From assembly GCF_014196745.1 (NCBI RefSeq), contig NZ_JACIEH010000005.1:62001-126000 (forward strand): a DNA stretch of 64,000 nucleotides. The letters run 5' to 3'. This DNA comes from Sphingomonas kyeonggiensis. Lineage in GTDB: Bacteria; Pseudomonadota; Alphaproteobacteria; Sphingomonadales; Sphingomonadaceae. Shown here piece by piece: positions 17,674 to 26,371 of the stretch. The position numbers were made by a program, and so were the translations under genes. The notes under the pieces were generated by a model, which had not been told where the DNA came from, ran no database searches, and was given only the letters and a program-made list of their open reading frames with translations. Positions within the stretch are counted from its first letter, which is position 1, and each line of letters starts with the position of its first letter.

Positions 17674-19719
17674 ATGGGCCAGAAGTTCGGGCTCCCGACC
17701 GCGTTGTTCGCGGTGAAGTGCTATGTCGCGGCGATGCTCGCGCTTTACGTGTCGCTGAGCATCGGGCTCGAGCGGCCCTATTGGGCATTCCTCACTTCGT
17801 TCATCGTTGCCCAGCCGCTGGCCGGCGCGGTGATCTCCAAGGCGCTGTTCCGCCTGATCGGCACGTTCGTCGGCGGCGTGGCCGCGATTGCCATGGTGCC
17901 GCCGCTCGTCAACGCACCCGAGCTGCTCACCCTGGCGATCGCGAGCTGGCTGGCGATCTGCGTGTTCGTCTCGCTGCTCGACCGCACGCCGCGCGCCTAT
18001 ATGTTCGTCCTCGCCGGCTATAGCGCCTGCATCATCGCGCTGCCGAGCGTCGATGCGCCGGGTGAGATCTTCACCGTCGCGATCCTGCGCGTCCAGGAGA
18101 TCGGCATCGGCATCCTGTGCAGCAGCCTGGTCCACGGCGTGGTGCTGCCCGGATCGATCAGCCGGCTGCTGCTCTCGCGCGTCGACACCATGCTGGGCGA
18201 TGCCGAGCGCTGGTCGCGCGACGCGATCTCCCCCCATCCCGGGCCCGAACTGGAGGCCGAGCGCCGCCGCCTCGCGCTCGACGTGACCGAGCTGCACCAG
18301 CTCTCGATCCACCTGCCCTTCGACCCCTCGCGCCTCGCCCCGCGCGTGCGCACCGTCCGCGCCCTGCAGGACCAGCTCTCGATGCTGCTCCCGCTCGGCG
18401 CCGCGGTGCAGGACCGGCTCGAGACCTTCCAGACCAGCGGCGGCACCGTCTCGCCCGAAGTCGCCGGTTTGATCGAGGACAGCCGCGCCTGGCTCGCCGC
18501 GCCGGAAGCCGACCTCGCCGAGCGCACCGCAAGCGCGGAAGCACTGATGGCACGCTGCGCAGCGCTGGAGCCGGAAGCCGGGCCCGAGACCGGATGGACC
18601 GAAATGCTCCGCTTGAGCCTGCTCGCCCGGCTGAGCGCACTGATCGCCGTGCACCGCGACTGCCGCGACCTGCGCGACCAGCTGATCACCCATAGCCGCC
18701 AACCGGTCACCCCGCGCGTCGCCGAGCTGCTCGGCGGTCGTCGCAACCGCGAGCTGCACCGCGACTATGCCGGCGCCGCGCGCGGCGCGTTTGGCGCCTT
18801 CATCACGATCGTGCTCGGCTGCGCGCTGTGGATCGGCAGCGGCTGGAGCGACGGTTCGACCGCAGTGATGCTCGCCGGCGTGTTCCTCGCGCTTTTCTCG
18901 GCCTTCGACAATGCGCTGGGGCCGCTCAAGGCGTTCATGATCGGCACGCTGATCGCCACGGTCCTAGGCGCTATCTACGGCTTTGCCGTCTTCCCGCTGC
19001 TCGACGGCTTCTGGATGCTCGCCGCCGCGCTGGCACCGGTGCTGCTGATCGGCGGCGCGCTGATGGCCTCGCCACGCTATGGCGGGATCGCCCTGCCGAC
19101 GATGATGGGCATGGGCAGCCCCGCGCTGATCGCCGCGACCCAGACCAGCGACTTCGCCGCCTATGCCAATGGCTCGATCGCGCAGCTGGTCGGCACCTGG
19201 TTCGCGATCGTGATGACCGCGCTGATGCAGGCCGCCGGCGCCCATCACGCGATCCGCCGCACCATCCGCGCCGGCTGGGCCGATATCGCCCAGCGCGCCA
19301 ACCTGATGCGCGCGCCCGATGTGCGCGGCTGGATCAACCGGATGCTCGACCGGATCGGGCTGCTCGCCCCACGCCTCGCCGCGATCGGCCAGGACGGCGG
19401 GCGCCCGCTCTACGATGCCCTGCGCGACCTGCGCACCGGCGTGGCGATCGGCGAGCTGCGCCAGTTGCGACTGGACCTGCCCGCCGATCAGGCGGCGCCG
19501 CTGACCGAGGTGCTCGCCGGGGTCGCCGACTACTACCGCCGGCTCGATCCCGATGCACCGCCCCCCGCGGCCCCTGCCCTGCTCGACGGCATCGACCATG
19601 CCATCGCCGCCATCGCCGACAACCCCCAGCCGGCGGTTCGCCGCGAAGGCACGCTCGGGCTGGTGAGCCTGCGCCGCAACCTTTTCCCCGAAGCCGATAG
19701 TTACCGGAGGGCCGCATGA
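17674..19719 (+). CDS. FUSC-family (AaeB-like) inner membrane efflux protein
   Basis: This 681-residue protein has the typical FUSC layout of two hydrophobic bundles (about 10-170 and 365-520), each followed by a helical cytoplasmic domain. RPYWAFLTSFIVAQPLAGAV near the N-terminus is characteristic, as in AaeB p-hydroxybenzoate efflux proteins. It would be the inner membrane transporter of a three-part pump for aromatic carboxylic acids or related toxins. It starts two bases after the MarR stop and overlaps the next gene by four bases (ATGA), so the operon is tightly coupled. The substrate is inferred from the family only. Confidence 0.9.
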   Translation: MGQKFGLPTALFAVKCYVAAMLALYVSLSIGLERPYWAFLTSFIVAQPLAGAVISKALFRLIGTFVGGVAAIAMVPPLVNAPELLTLAIASWLAICVFVSLLDRTPRAYMFVLAGYSACIIALPSVDAPGEIFTVAILRVQEIGIGILCSSLVHGVVLPGSISRLLLSRVDTMLGDAERWSRDAISPHPGPELEAERRRLALDVTELHQLSIHLPFDPSRLAPRVRTVRALQDQLSMLLPLGAAVQDRLETFQTSGGTVSPEVAGLIEDSRAWLAAPEADLAERTASAEALMARCAALEPEAGPETGWTEMLRLSLLARLSALIAVHRDCRDLRDQLITHSRQPVTPRVAELLGGRRNRELHRDYAGAARGAFGAFITIVLGCALWIGSGWSDGSTAVMLAGVFLALFSAFDNALGPLKAFMIGTLIATVLGAIYGFAVFPLLDGFWMLAAALAPVLLIGGALMASPRYGGIALPTMMGMGSPALIAATQTSDFAAYANGSIAQLVGTWFAIVMTALMQAAGAHHAIRRTIRAGWADIAQRANLMRAPDVRGWINRMLDRIGLLAPRLAAIGQDGGRPLYDALRDLRTGVAIGELRQLRLDLPADQAAPLTEVLAGVADYYRRLDPDAPPPAAPALLDGIDHAIAAIADNPQPAVRREGTLGLVSLRRNLFPEADSYRRAA

Positions 19720-19931
19720 TCGGCGAAGTCTCGCTGGACGGCGTCTACCTGCCGACGCTGTTCGTCCTCGCGCTCGGCGCCCTTGCGCTCAGTTTCGTGC
19801 TCACCCGGCTGATCGGTGCCTTCGGGCTCTACCGCTTCGTCGCTTATCGCGCGCTCGTCGATCTCAGCCTGTTCGTGCTGAGCCTCGGGCTGCTCGCCTT
19901 TCTCGTCCCGTTCTTTGGATTGCGTCTATGA
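19716..19931 (+). CDS. DUF1656 (AaeX-like) small membrane protein
   Basis: The 71-residue product has two membrane segments (about 10-30 and 43-68) and the DUF1656 pattern, ISLDG-type start (VSLDGVYLP) and a Tyr-Arg loop (LYRFVAYRAL). It sits between FUSC and HlyD genes as in aaeXAB operons, overlapping both by four bases. It is probably an accessory subunit of the pump; its biochemical role is not known in any well-studied case. Confidence 0.88.
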   Translation: MIGEVSLDGVYLPTLFVLALGALALSFVLTRLIGAFGLYRFVAYRALVDLSLFVLSLGLLAFLVPFFGLRL

Positions 19932-20833
19932 AACGTTTCGCCCTCCCGCTGGCGCGCAGCGCCGCCACCATCGTCATCGTCCTTGCCGCGATCGCCGTGG
20001 CGGTGTGGATGTGGAACCATTATGAACGCAGCCCCTGGACGCGCGACGGACGGGTACGCGCCGACGTGGTGCGGGTGACCCCCGATATCGGCGGGCTGAT
20101 CACCACGGTCGCGGTGCACGACAACCAGCCGGTCAAGGCGGGCGACCTGCTCTTCGTGATCGACACGCCGCGCTATGCGCTTGCACTCGAACAGGCCAAT
20201 GCCCGGGTGGCGAGCGCCAGGGCGACGCTGGCCCAGGCCCGGCGGACCTCGCGGCGCGACCTGGCGCTCGGCGACCTGGTCGCGACCGAGGCGCACGAGC
20301 AGAATGTCGCCGCGGTCTCCACCGCCGAAGCCGCGCTCGCCCAGGCGATCAGTGCGCGCAACGCCGCCGCGCTCGACTTGCGGCGCACCCAGGTCCATGC
20401 CTCGGTCAACGGCGTCGTCACCAATCTCGACCTGCATCCGGGCGACTATGTCTCCGCCGGCAAGCAGGCGATGGCACTGATCGACCGCGACAGCCTGCGG
20501 ATCGAAGGCTATTTCGAGGAGACGAAGCTGCCGCTCGTCTGCCTGGGCGCCCCGGTGCAGGTGCGACTGATGGGCGAGAGCAGCGATCTGACCGGCCATG
20601 TTGACAGCATCGCCTATGGCATCAACGATTCGACCCGCAGCGACAGCGGCAACCTGCTGCCCACCGTCCAGCCGACCTTCTCCTGGGTGCGGCTCGCCCA
20701 GCGCATCCCGGTGCGCGTGCGGCTCGACAAGGTGCCGGCGGACATGCGGCTGATCGCGGGCCGGACGGCAACCGTGACCGTCCAGCCGGCCGATCCCAAG
20801 GCCAAGCAGCCGGTGGCGTGCCACCATGCGTAA
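19928..20833 (+). CDS. HlyD/AaeA-like periplasmic adaptor (membrane fusion protein)
   Basis: This 301-residue protein has one N-terminal membrane anchor (about 8-30), a biotinyl-lipoyl-like half motif (RVTPDIGGLITTVAVHDNQ, about 55-73), an alpha-helical hairpin rich in Ala/Gln (about 95-150), the second lipoyl half (VHASVNGVVTNLDLHPGDYV) and a beta-barrel domain (about 190-290). This is the standard adaptor that links the FUSC protein to the outer membrane channel. Its end overlaps the channel gene by eight bases. Confidence in the family is high. Confidence 0.92.
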   Translation: MKRFALPLARSAATIVIVLAAIAVAVWMWNHYERSPWTRDGRVRADVVRVTPDIGGLITTVAVHDNQPVKAGDLLFVIDTPRYALALEQANARVASARATLAQARRTSRRDLALGDLVATEAHEQNVAAVSTAEAALAQAISARNAAALDLRRTQVHASVNGVVTNLDLHPGDYVSAGKQAMALIDRDSLRIEGYFEETKLPLVCLGAPVQVRLMGESSDLTGHVDSIAYGINDSTRSDSGNLLPTVQPTFSWVRLAQRIPVRVRLDKVPADMRLIAGRTATVTVQPADPKAKQPVACHHA

Positions 20834-22229
20834 GCCGCTCGCCGCCTCGCTGCTCGCGCTCGCCTTGGCCGCCTGCGCCGCCGCCGGCCCCGACTATCAT
20901 CCCCCCGAGACCTCGGCAGCAACCGCACCGAGCGCTACCGGCCCGTTCCTCTCGGCGGTCGGTCCCGGCATCGACGGCACAGCGCCGCTGCCCGATCACT
21001 GGTGGCGGCTCTATGCCGACCCCCAGCTCGACGGGCTGATCGAGCAGGCGCTGTCGGCCAATACGGATCTGCGCGTCGCCCAGGCCAATCTGGTGCGCGC
21101 CGAGGCGGTGCTGCGCGAGGCCGATGCCGGGCGTGACGTGACGACCGGCATCTCGGGAGGCACCACGCTCGCCCGCCCCTCTGGGACCGGCACCGACCTG
21201 CCCGGCACTGTCGCCTATAATTTCGGGATCAGCGCCTCCTATCCGATCGACCTCAACGGACGCCTTCGCCGCGCGATCGAGGCCGGACAGGCCGATGTCG
21301 ACGCAGTGGAAGCCGCGCGCGACTATGTCCGCGTCAGCGTCGCCGCCGCGACCGCCCGCGCCTATGGCCGGGTCTGCGCCGCCAATTACCTGCTCGGGGT
21401 CAATCGCAAGGTGGTGGCGCTCCAGCGCGACACGCTGACCGCGACGCAGCGGCTGTTCCGTGGCGGGCGCGGCACCGCGTTCGACGTCAGCCGCGCGCAA
21501 GTGGCGGTCCAGACCAGTGAGGCGGCCCTGCCCGCCTTCGAGGGCCAGCGCCAGTCCGCGCTCTATCTGCTCGCGACCCTGCTCGGAAAGCCGCCAGCGG
21601 ATTATCCGCGCGAAGTCGCCGACTGCGCCGTGCTGCCGAGCCTGCGCAATCCGCTGCCGACCGGCGACGGCGCCGCGCTGATCCGCCGCCGGCCCGACAT
21701 CCGCCAGGCCGAGCGCAAGATCGCCGGCGACACCGCGCGGCTGGGTGTCGCCACCGCCGCGCTCTATCCGCAGGTGAGCATCGGCGGGTCGCTGGGCCTG
21801 TCCGGGCCGCTCAAGGACATTGGCGGAGGCACGTCGTTCGGGTTCAGCCTGGGGCCTCTGCTCAGTTGGTCCTTCCCGAACCGGCCCGTGGTGAAGGCGC
21901 GGATCGCCCAGGCCGATGCCCAGGTCCAGGCCGACCTCGCCGGGTTCGACGGCACCGTGCTCGAGGCGCTGCGCCAGACCGAGACCGCGCTCGAGACCTA
22001 TCGCCGCGATGCCCAGAAAGCCGATGCCCTGGCCAAGGCGAGCGGCAGCGCGGCGCAATCGGCGGCACAGGCGCACAAGCTGTTCCGCTTCGGTCGCGGC
22101 GACTTCCTGTCGCTGCTCGACGCGCAGCGCAGCTATGCGAGTGCCGAGGTCACCAGCGCGGCAGCACGGGCGCAGCTGCTCGACGACCAGCTGGCAGTGT
22201 TCCTCAGCCTGGGCGGCGGCTGGGAATAA
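20826..22229 (+). CDS. NodT-family outer membrane efflux lipoprotein (OMF channel)
   Basis: The 467-residue protein begins with a lipoprotein signal and Cys17 in LALAACAAAG, followed by the usual GPDYHPPE start of NodT proteins. Two OEP repeats (about 60-240 and 260-450) provide helical hairpins of the trimeric tunnel, with SYPIDLNGRLRRAIEAG and RRRPDIRQAERKIA signatures. It should be the TolC-like exit duct of the FUSC/HlyD pump. It is the last gene of the operon; a strong hairpin follows the stop. Confidence 0.93.
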   Translation: MRKPLAASLLALALAACAAAGPDYHPPETSAATAPSATGPFLSAVGPGIDGTAPLPDHWWRLYADPQLDGLIEQALSANTDLRVAQANLVRAEAVLREADAGRDVTTGISGGTTLARPSGTGTDLPGTVAYNFGISASYPIDLNGRLRRAIEAGQADVDAVEAARDYVRVSVAAATARAYGRVCAANYLLGVNRKVVALQRDTLTATQRLFRGGRGTAFDVSRAQVAVQTSEAALPAFEGQRQSALYLLATLLGKPPADYPREVADCAVLPSLRNPLPTGDGAALIRRRPDIRQAERKIAGDTARLGVATAALYPQVSIGGSLGLSGPLKDIGGGTSFGFSLGPLLSWSFPNRPVVKARIAQADAQVQADLAGFDGTVLEALRQTETALETYRRDAQKADALAKASGSAAQSAAQAHKLFRFGRGDFLSLLDAQRSYASAEVTSAAARAQLLDDQLAVFLSLGGGWE

Positions 22230-22233
22230 GCGA

Positions 22234-22261
22234 AGTGCGCGGCGATCGCTCGCCGCGCACT
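22234..22261. terminator. Bidirectional hairpin between efflux operon and pirin gene
   Basis: AGTGCGCGGCGA and TCGCCGCGCACT form a perfect 12-bp stem with a TCGC loop between two convergent genes. A T-run is lacking on both sides, so termination may be weak or Rho-assisted. Confidence 0.65.
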
Positions 22262-22268
22262 CCAGGGT

Positions 22269-22967
22269 TCAGGCCGCGTCGACCAGGACGATCTCGGCGT
22301 CCTCGAGCGCAGTGACCTTCAGCACCGCGAGGTCGCTGATCGCCGCGCCGTCCCGGGCATTGACCCGGATGCCGTCGATCTCGATCGCGCCGCTGGCAGG
22401 GACGAGATAGGCCTTGCGGTCCGCGCCCAGCGCATATTCGGCGGTCTCGCCGGCCTTGAGCGTGGCACCCACCACCCGCGCATCGGTGCGGATCGGCAGC
22501 GCGTCATTGTCGTTCTCGTAGCCCGAGGCCAGGGTGACGAAATGGCCCGAGCGATCGCCCTTGGGGAAGGGCTTGGCGCCCCAGCTGGGGGCCTCGCCGT
22601 CGCGGGTCGGCACGATCCAGATCTGGAAGATCCGGGTGGTCACGTCCTCGAGGTTGTACTCCGAGTGGCGGATGCCGGTGCCTGCGCTCATCACCTGAAC
22701 GTCGCCCGCCTCGGTGCGGCCCTTGTTGCCCAGATTGTCCTGGTGGGTGATCGCGCCCTCGCGGACATAGGTGATGATCTCCATGTCGCGGTGCGGGTGC
22801 GGCGGGAAGCCGGTCTGCGGTGCGATCGTGTCGTCGTTCCAGACGCGCAGATTGCCCCAGTGCATGCGGGCGGGATCATGATAGCCGGCGAACGAGAAAT
22901 GGTGCTTGGCATCGAGCCAGCCGTGATTGGCACCGCCGAGGCTGTCGAAAGGGCGAAGTTCGATCAT
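22269..22967 (-). CDS. Pirin family protein (YhaK-like)
   Basis: This 232-residue bicupin carries the pirin signature in its N-terminal half: HPHRDMEIITYV, with the metal-binding His-x-His pair, then GTGIRHSEYN and a later Glu. The first cupin spans about 15-120, the second about 130-230. Pirins bind Fe or another metal; some show quercetin 2,3-dioxygenase activity, others respond to redox state. The gene is divergent from a LysR regulator across 113 bp, and the shared region carries the same bipartite element found before three other promoters to its right. I infer it belongs to that LysR regulon. The reaction it performs here is unknown. Confidence 0.9.
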   Translation of the reverse strand: MIELRPFDSLGGANHGWLDAKHHFSFAGYHDPARMHWGNLRVWNDDTIAPQTGFPPHPHRDMEIITYVREGAITHQDNLGNKGRTEAGDVQVMSAGTGIRHSEYNLEDVTTRIFQIWIVPTRDGEAPSWGAKPFPKGDRSGHFVTLASGYENDNDALPIRTDARVVGATLKAGETAEYALGADRKAYLVPASGAIEIDGIRVNARDGAAISDLAVLKVTALEDAEIVLVDAA

Positions 22968-23041
22968 CTTGTGTCTCCGTGAGGGCGGAAGCGACCGCCC
23001 TTGTGGGAGTGGATCTAGTGCTTGCGGACTTTCTCGTTCAG

Positions 23042-23078
23042 AGGGATAAAATCCGCCGAAACGTTCGAGGAAATAGAA
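23042..23078. promoter_or_regulatory. LysR regulon site A (pirin/LysR intergenic)
   Basis: TTCGA-N5-TAGAA (23064-23078) is preceded at exactly 22 bases by a GGATAAAAT box (23044-23052). The same two-part element is at 24837, 27778 and 31674. Relative to pirin it lies 74-111 bp upstream; relative to the LysR GTG it ends two bases before the start codon, which would allow autorepression. One palindrome position deviates. Confidence 0.65.
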
Positions 23079-23080
23079 TA

Positions 23081-24010
23081 GTGAACAACCCGGGCACGCC
23101 GACCTTCGATCAGCTGCGCATCTTCCTGACGATCGTCGACACGGGCAGCTTCGCGGGAGCTGGACGCAAGCTCAACCGGGCGGTTTCGGTGATCAGCTAC
23201 GGCATCGCCAATCTCGAGGCGCAGCTGGGCGTGATGCTGTTCGACCGCGAGGGCACGCGCAAGCCGCAGCTCACCGTCGCCGGCAGGGCGCTGCTCGCCG
23301 AGGCGCGGAACATCTCGGACGGGATGGACGGGCTGCGTGCCAAGGTGAAGGGACTGCTCGACGGGCTCGAGGCGGAAGTGAGCCTGGCGGTGGACGTGAT
23401 GCTGCCGGCAGAGCGGCTGGGGAAAGTGCTGCGCGCCTTCGCCCGCGAATATCCGACGGTGCAGCTGCGCCTGCATGTCGAGGCGCTGGGGGCGATCACC
23501 GCGCTGGTGCTCGACCAGGAGGCGTCGATCGGCATTTCCGGGCCGCTGTCGGCCGGCGTCGAGGGGATCGAGAGCATGATCGCGGGATCGGTGCCGATGG
23601 TGCCGGTGGCGGCGCCGGATCATCCGCTCGGCCGAATGGAGATCATCCAGCCGGGTGCCGGGCGCAACTACACCCAGCTGGTGCTGACCGACCGTTCGCG
23701 CTTCACCGAGGGGCAGGACTTCTCGGTCACCAGCACCAAGACCTGGCGCCTCGCCGATCTGGGCGCCAAGCACGCGCTGCTTCGCGAGGGGATCGGCTGG
23801 GGCAACATGCCGCTGCCGATGATCGAGGCCGACCTGGTCGCGGGCACCCTGGTGCGGTTGGCCATGCCCGATCATGTCGGCGGCACCTATCGCTTCTCGG
23901 GCATCTGGCGGCGCGACACTCCGCCGGGGCCGGCAGCGTCCTGGCTGCTCGATCAGTTCGTCACGCTGGGCGCGCATGACGCCGAGCTGGCCGGGATGAC
24001 CGACGTTTAG
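23081..24010 (+). CDS. LysR-family transcriptional regulator
   Basis: The GTG at 23081 is chosen because the HTH then lies at the N-terminus, as in all LysR proteins. A GAGG is ten bases upstream. The 309-residue protein has the winged HTH (about 8-65, FLTIVDTGSFAGAGRKLNRA, with SVISYGIANLEAQLGVMLF), a linker helix and a two-lobed effector domain (about 95-300). It is divergent from pirin. Its likely targets are the four promoters carrying the TTCGA-N5-TCGAA element. No close homologue with known ligand is recognised, so the inducer is open. Confidence 0.9.
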   Translation: MNNPGTPTFDQLRIFLTIVDTGSFAGAGRKLNRAVSVISYGIANLEAQLGVMLFDREGTRKPQLTVAGRALLAEARNISDGMDGLRAKVKGLLDGLEAEVSLAVDVMLPAERLGKVLRAFAREYPTVQLRLHVEALGAITALVLDQEASIGISGPLSAGVEGIESMIAGSVPMVPVAAPDHPLGRMEIIQPGAGRNYTQLVLTDRSRFTEGQDFSVTSTKTWRLADLGAKHALLREGIGWGNMPLPMIEADLVAGTLVRLAMPDHVGGTYRFSGIWRRDTPPGPAASWLLDQFVTLGAHDAELAGMTDV

Positions 24011-24027
24011 GCTCTTCTGCAGAATCG

Positions 24028-24060
24028 AGGAGCAACCGGCCCAGGGGACCGGCTGCTCCT
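24028..24060. terminator. Hairpin between convergent LysR and DUF1275 genes
   Basis: AGGAGCAACCGG (24028-24039) pairs with CCGGCTGCTCCT (24049-24060) with one mismatch around a nine-base loop. It lies between two convergent stop codons and can serve both strands. No long T-run follows. Confidence 0.6.
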
Positions 24061-24079
24061 GCCTTACAAGCGATGGGGC

Positions 24080-24778
24080 TCAGCCGCCCAGCGGTTCGCG
24101 CGCCGTGGGGTGGAGCGCACAGGCGGCAGTGCCGGCCAGGACGAGCGCACCGGCGAGGATCAGCGGCACGGTGAGCCCGTGGCGGTTGACCAGCCAGGCG
24201 CCGAGCGCCGCGCCGAGGAAGATCGCCGCCACGCTGGCGATGCGGCGCGGCCAGTTGGGATTGCTGCCGCCGGCGAAGTGCGAGTCCGCGGCCAGGCCGG
24301 TGAGCGTGAGCGTGAGCACGGTGGTGGTGAGATCGGGCACCTTGAGCTGGCGGATCGTCGCGTTGCGGAAGCCCATCGCCACGCCGGTAAGGGCGATGAT
24401 CGCGAACACGCTGGCGCTGGGCGACTGGCTGGGGATGTCGAAGCCGATCGAGACGCCCGCGGCGATCCACAGCAATGCTGCCTCGACCAGAGCCGCGAGG
24501 ATCAGCCAGCGGCCGAGCGGCAGGCCTGCGTGATGCTTGCCGATCCGCCCGGCGATCAGCGCACCGACCAGGAAGGCGGCGATCGCGGCAAGGAACGGCG
24601 CGACGCGGAAGCCCGGCGTGCCCGCGGCCGCAAAGCCGAGGAACACGATGTTGCCGGTCATGTTGGCGGTGAACACCTTGCCCAGCCCGAGCACGCTGAT
24701 CGCATCGACCAGGCCGGTGGTGACGGAGAGCAGCAGCAGCAGCCAGGGCAGCGGCGAGGAGGATTTGGTGGCGGACAT
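24080..24778 (-). CDS. YoaK family (DUF1275) membrane protein
   Basis: The ATG at 24778 has AGGGAG at suitable spacing. The 232-residue protein has six hydrophobic segments and the DUF1275 hallmarks: TTGLVDAISVLGLGKVFTAN and MTGNIVFLG near the N-terminus, then a MGFRNATIRQL loop. The function of this family is unknown; a transporter role is often assumed. It has its own promoter region with LysR site B 59-95 bp upstream, so it is probably induced together with pirin and the YcaC operon. Confidence 0.88.
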   Translation of the reverse strand: MSATKSSSPLPWLLLLLSVTTGLVDAISVLGLGKVFTANMTGNIVFLGFAAAGTPGFRVAPFLAAIAAFLVGALIAGRIGKHHAGLPLGRWLILAALVEAALLWIAAGVSIGFDIPSQSPSASVFAIIALTGVAMGFRNATIRQLKVPDLTTTVLTLTLTGLAADSHFAGGSNPNWPRRIASVAAIFLGAALGAWLVNRHGLTVPLILAGALVLAGTAACALHPTAREPLGG

Positions 24779-24836
24779 GGAGGGGCTCCCTTTGAATTGC
24801 CTGGAAACCCTAGGAAGCAGCGCCATCTCAAGGTAT

Positions 24837-24873
24837 CCGAATTAAATGATCGGGAATGTTCGAGATTGTCGAA
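24837..24873 (-). promoter_or_regulatory. LysR regulon site B (DUF1275 promoter)
   Basis: A perfect TTCGA-N5-TCGAA palindrome (24859-24873, extended by G and C to six-base arms) with CCGAATTAAAT starting 22 bases before it on the plus strand. It is placed 59-95 bp upstream of the DUF1275 start on the minus strand, a usual distance for LysR activation. Confidence 0.7.
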
Positions 24874-24879
24874 CGATCG

Positions 24880-26214
24880 TCAGAAGCGGAAATTGGCCTC
24901 CAGCCCGAGCATCGTGATCGTCCTGGCCGGGCCGGTATCGCGGATGAACCGGCCCGGCACGAAGGCGGAGAGCGAGGCGGACAGCTCGAGCTCGGGCGTG
25001 GCCTGCCAGGCGATCGTCGCCTCGGCTTCCTTGCCGATGAAGCGGGCGTTGCTGGCGCCGGGCGCGCTGATCAGGTTGCCGGGGATGTCGTACACGCCGT
25101 CGCGGCGGCTGTAGCGCCAATAGGCCATGGCGGCGAGGCTGGCCGAGACGGTCTTGCCCAGGCTGGCGCTCACCCGCGGGTTGAGGTTGACGATGTTGGT
25201 CGGGCCGACCGGCGAGAGCTCGCCGAAATACTTGCCCTTGGGGAACAGCGCGTTGAACGTGCCCAGTGTCCCGTCTCCAGGCCTGCCGTCGCCGCTGACG
25301 ATGTTGAAGCGCAAGGTCGCGTCGGGGGCGAAGGGCGCGTCCGGAAAGCTGCGGCCGATTTCGGTACCCAGAGTCCAGGCGCGGATCCGCTGGTCGGCGA
25401 AGCGGCCGAGCTGCGCGACGCCCTCGACGTTCCAGTGCCAGTCGTCGCGCATGCCATGCGCCCGCACCCCGAAGCTGTGGCGGGTCTCGCCGCCGGACAC
25501 GCCTCCGAACCGGGCCAGATCGTTGCGATAGCCGAGATAATAGAGGTCGATCCCCGGCAGCACCGCATAGGCGCCCCAGAGCGATTTGGTATCCGAAGTG
25601 CGGTCGTCGAAGCTGTGCGGGCCAGGCTGGACCGGGCGCACCGCGAGCAGGCTGACCTGCGCCTTGCCGAGCGTGACATCGGCGCGGGCACCGTCGAATG
25701 CGAGCGGCACATTGGGGCCATAGCGGGTGCCGACCAGCCGCTCGGTGCCGAGCGACAGCATCTGGCGCCCGGCGCGCAAGGTCACCGGGCCGAGATCGAC
25801 TTCGCCGAAACCCTGCAGCAGGTCGACGCGCGTCTGGTCTACCGGTCCCGCCGCCGGCGCCACGCTCGCCGCATAGGCGACGATCGGCTGGACGAAGGCA
25901 CGGGCCCGGCCGACATGGAGATCGGCATAGGGCAGCGCGCGCAGCCAGACATAGCCATCGTCGGGCGCATCAGCCCCACCCCAGAGATTGTCGCGGTAGT
26001 TCTCGTTCCGCGCGCGCAGCTCGATGCCGGTGGAGAGCCATGCATCGTCGCCGAGCGGGATGTACTTGAACGGGCCGGTCCAGTGATGGGCACGCTTTTC
26101 CGCGTCCTGAAGGTCGGACCAGTCCTCGTCATAGCGGGTGATGCTGAGGGTCGGGGCCTGCCAGGGTTCATGGTTCTGGGCGGCGGCAGGGGTGATGGTG
26201 AGGAGCAACAGCAC
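24880..26214 (-). CDS. Alginate export (AlgE-like) family outer membrane protein, start uncertain
   Basis: The open frame extends from 24880 back to a GTG at 26379, but the first 50 codons are a translated repeat element. I place the start at GTG 26214, which leaves a short signal peptide (LLLLTITPAAA, before QNH) but lacks an N-terminal positive charge. The 444-residue product is a beta-strand-rich outer membrane channel of the alginate-export family, with ELRARNENYRDN early, RAGRQMLSLGTERLVGTRYG in the middle and a C-terminal Phe (LGLEANFRF). AlgE exports alginate in Pseudomonas, but most homologues in sphingomonads are orphan porins, and no alginate genes are nearby. It follows VOC and DoxX genes on the same strand. 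Confidence 0.75.
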   Translation of the reverse strand: MLLLLTITPAAAQNHEPWQAPTLSITRYDEDWSDLQDAEKRAHHWTGPFKYIPLGDDAWLSTGIELRARNENYRDNLWGGADAPDDGYVWLRALPYADLHVGRARAFVQPIVAYAASVAPAAGPVDQTRVDLLQGFGEVDLGPVTLRAGRQMLSLGTERLVGTRYGPNVPLAFDGARADVTLGKAQVSLLAVRPVQPGPHSFDDRTSDTKSLWGAYAVLPGIDLYYLGYRNDLARFGGVSGGETRHSFGVRAHGMRDDWHWNVEGVAQLGRFADQRIRAWTLGTEIGRSFPDAPFAPDATLRFNIVSGDGRPGDGTLGTFNALFPKGKYFGELSPVGPTNIVNLNPRVSASLGKTVSASLAAMAYWRYSRRDGVYDIPGNLISAPGASNARFIGKEAEATIAWQATPELELSASLSAFVPGRFIRDTGPARTITMLGLEANFRF

Positions 26215-26229
26215 AAGAGCGCACCCTAT

Positions 26230-26360
26230 TCCTCCCCCGGAGGGGGAGGGGGACCGCCAGCGAAGCTGGTGGTGGAGGGGTAGCGCGCCACAAGCTTTGC
26301 CGCCCGTGGAGATTACCCCTCCACCAGCTTCGCTGGTCCCCCTCCCCCTCCGGGGGAGGA
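26230..26360. repeat. Long imperfect inverted repeat (REP-like) at the 5' end of the alginate-export gene
   Basis: The left arm (26230-26281) and right arm (26315-26360) are reverse complements apart from two 3-bp insertions in the left arm, around a 33-bp loop. Each arm carries a CCTCCCCC/GGGGGAGG run and a CCAGCGAAGCTGG core that is itself palindromic. This is the type of extragenic palindrome often scattered in sphingomonad genomes. It fills nearly the whole space between DoxX and the porin signal peptide, and its GGAGGA may act as ribosome site. Confidence 0.85.
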
Positions 26361-26371
26361 TTGTAGCAAGC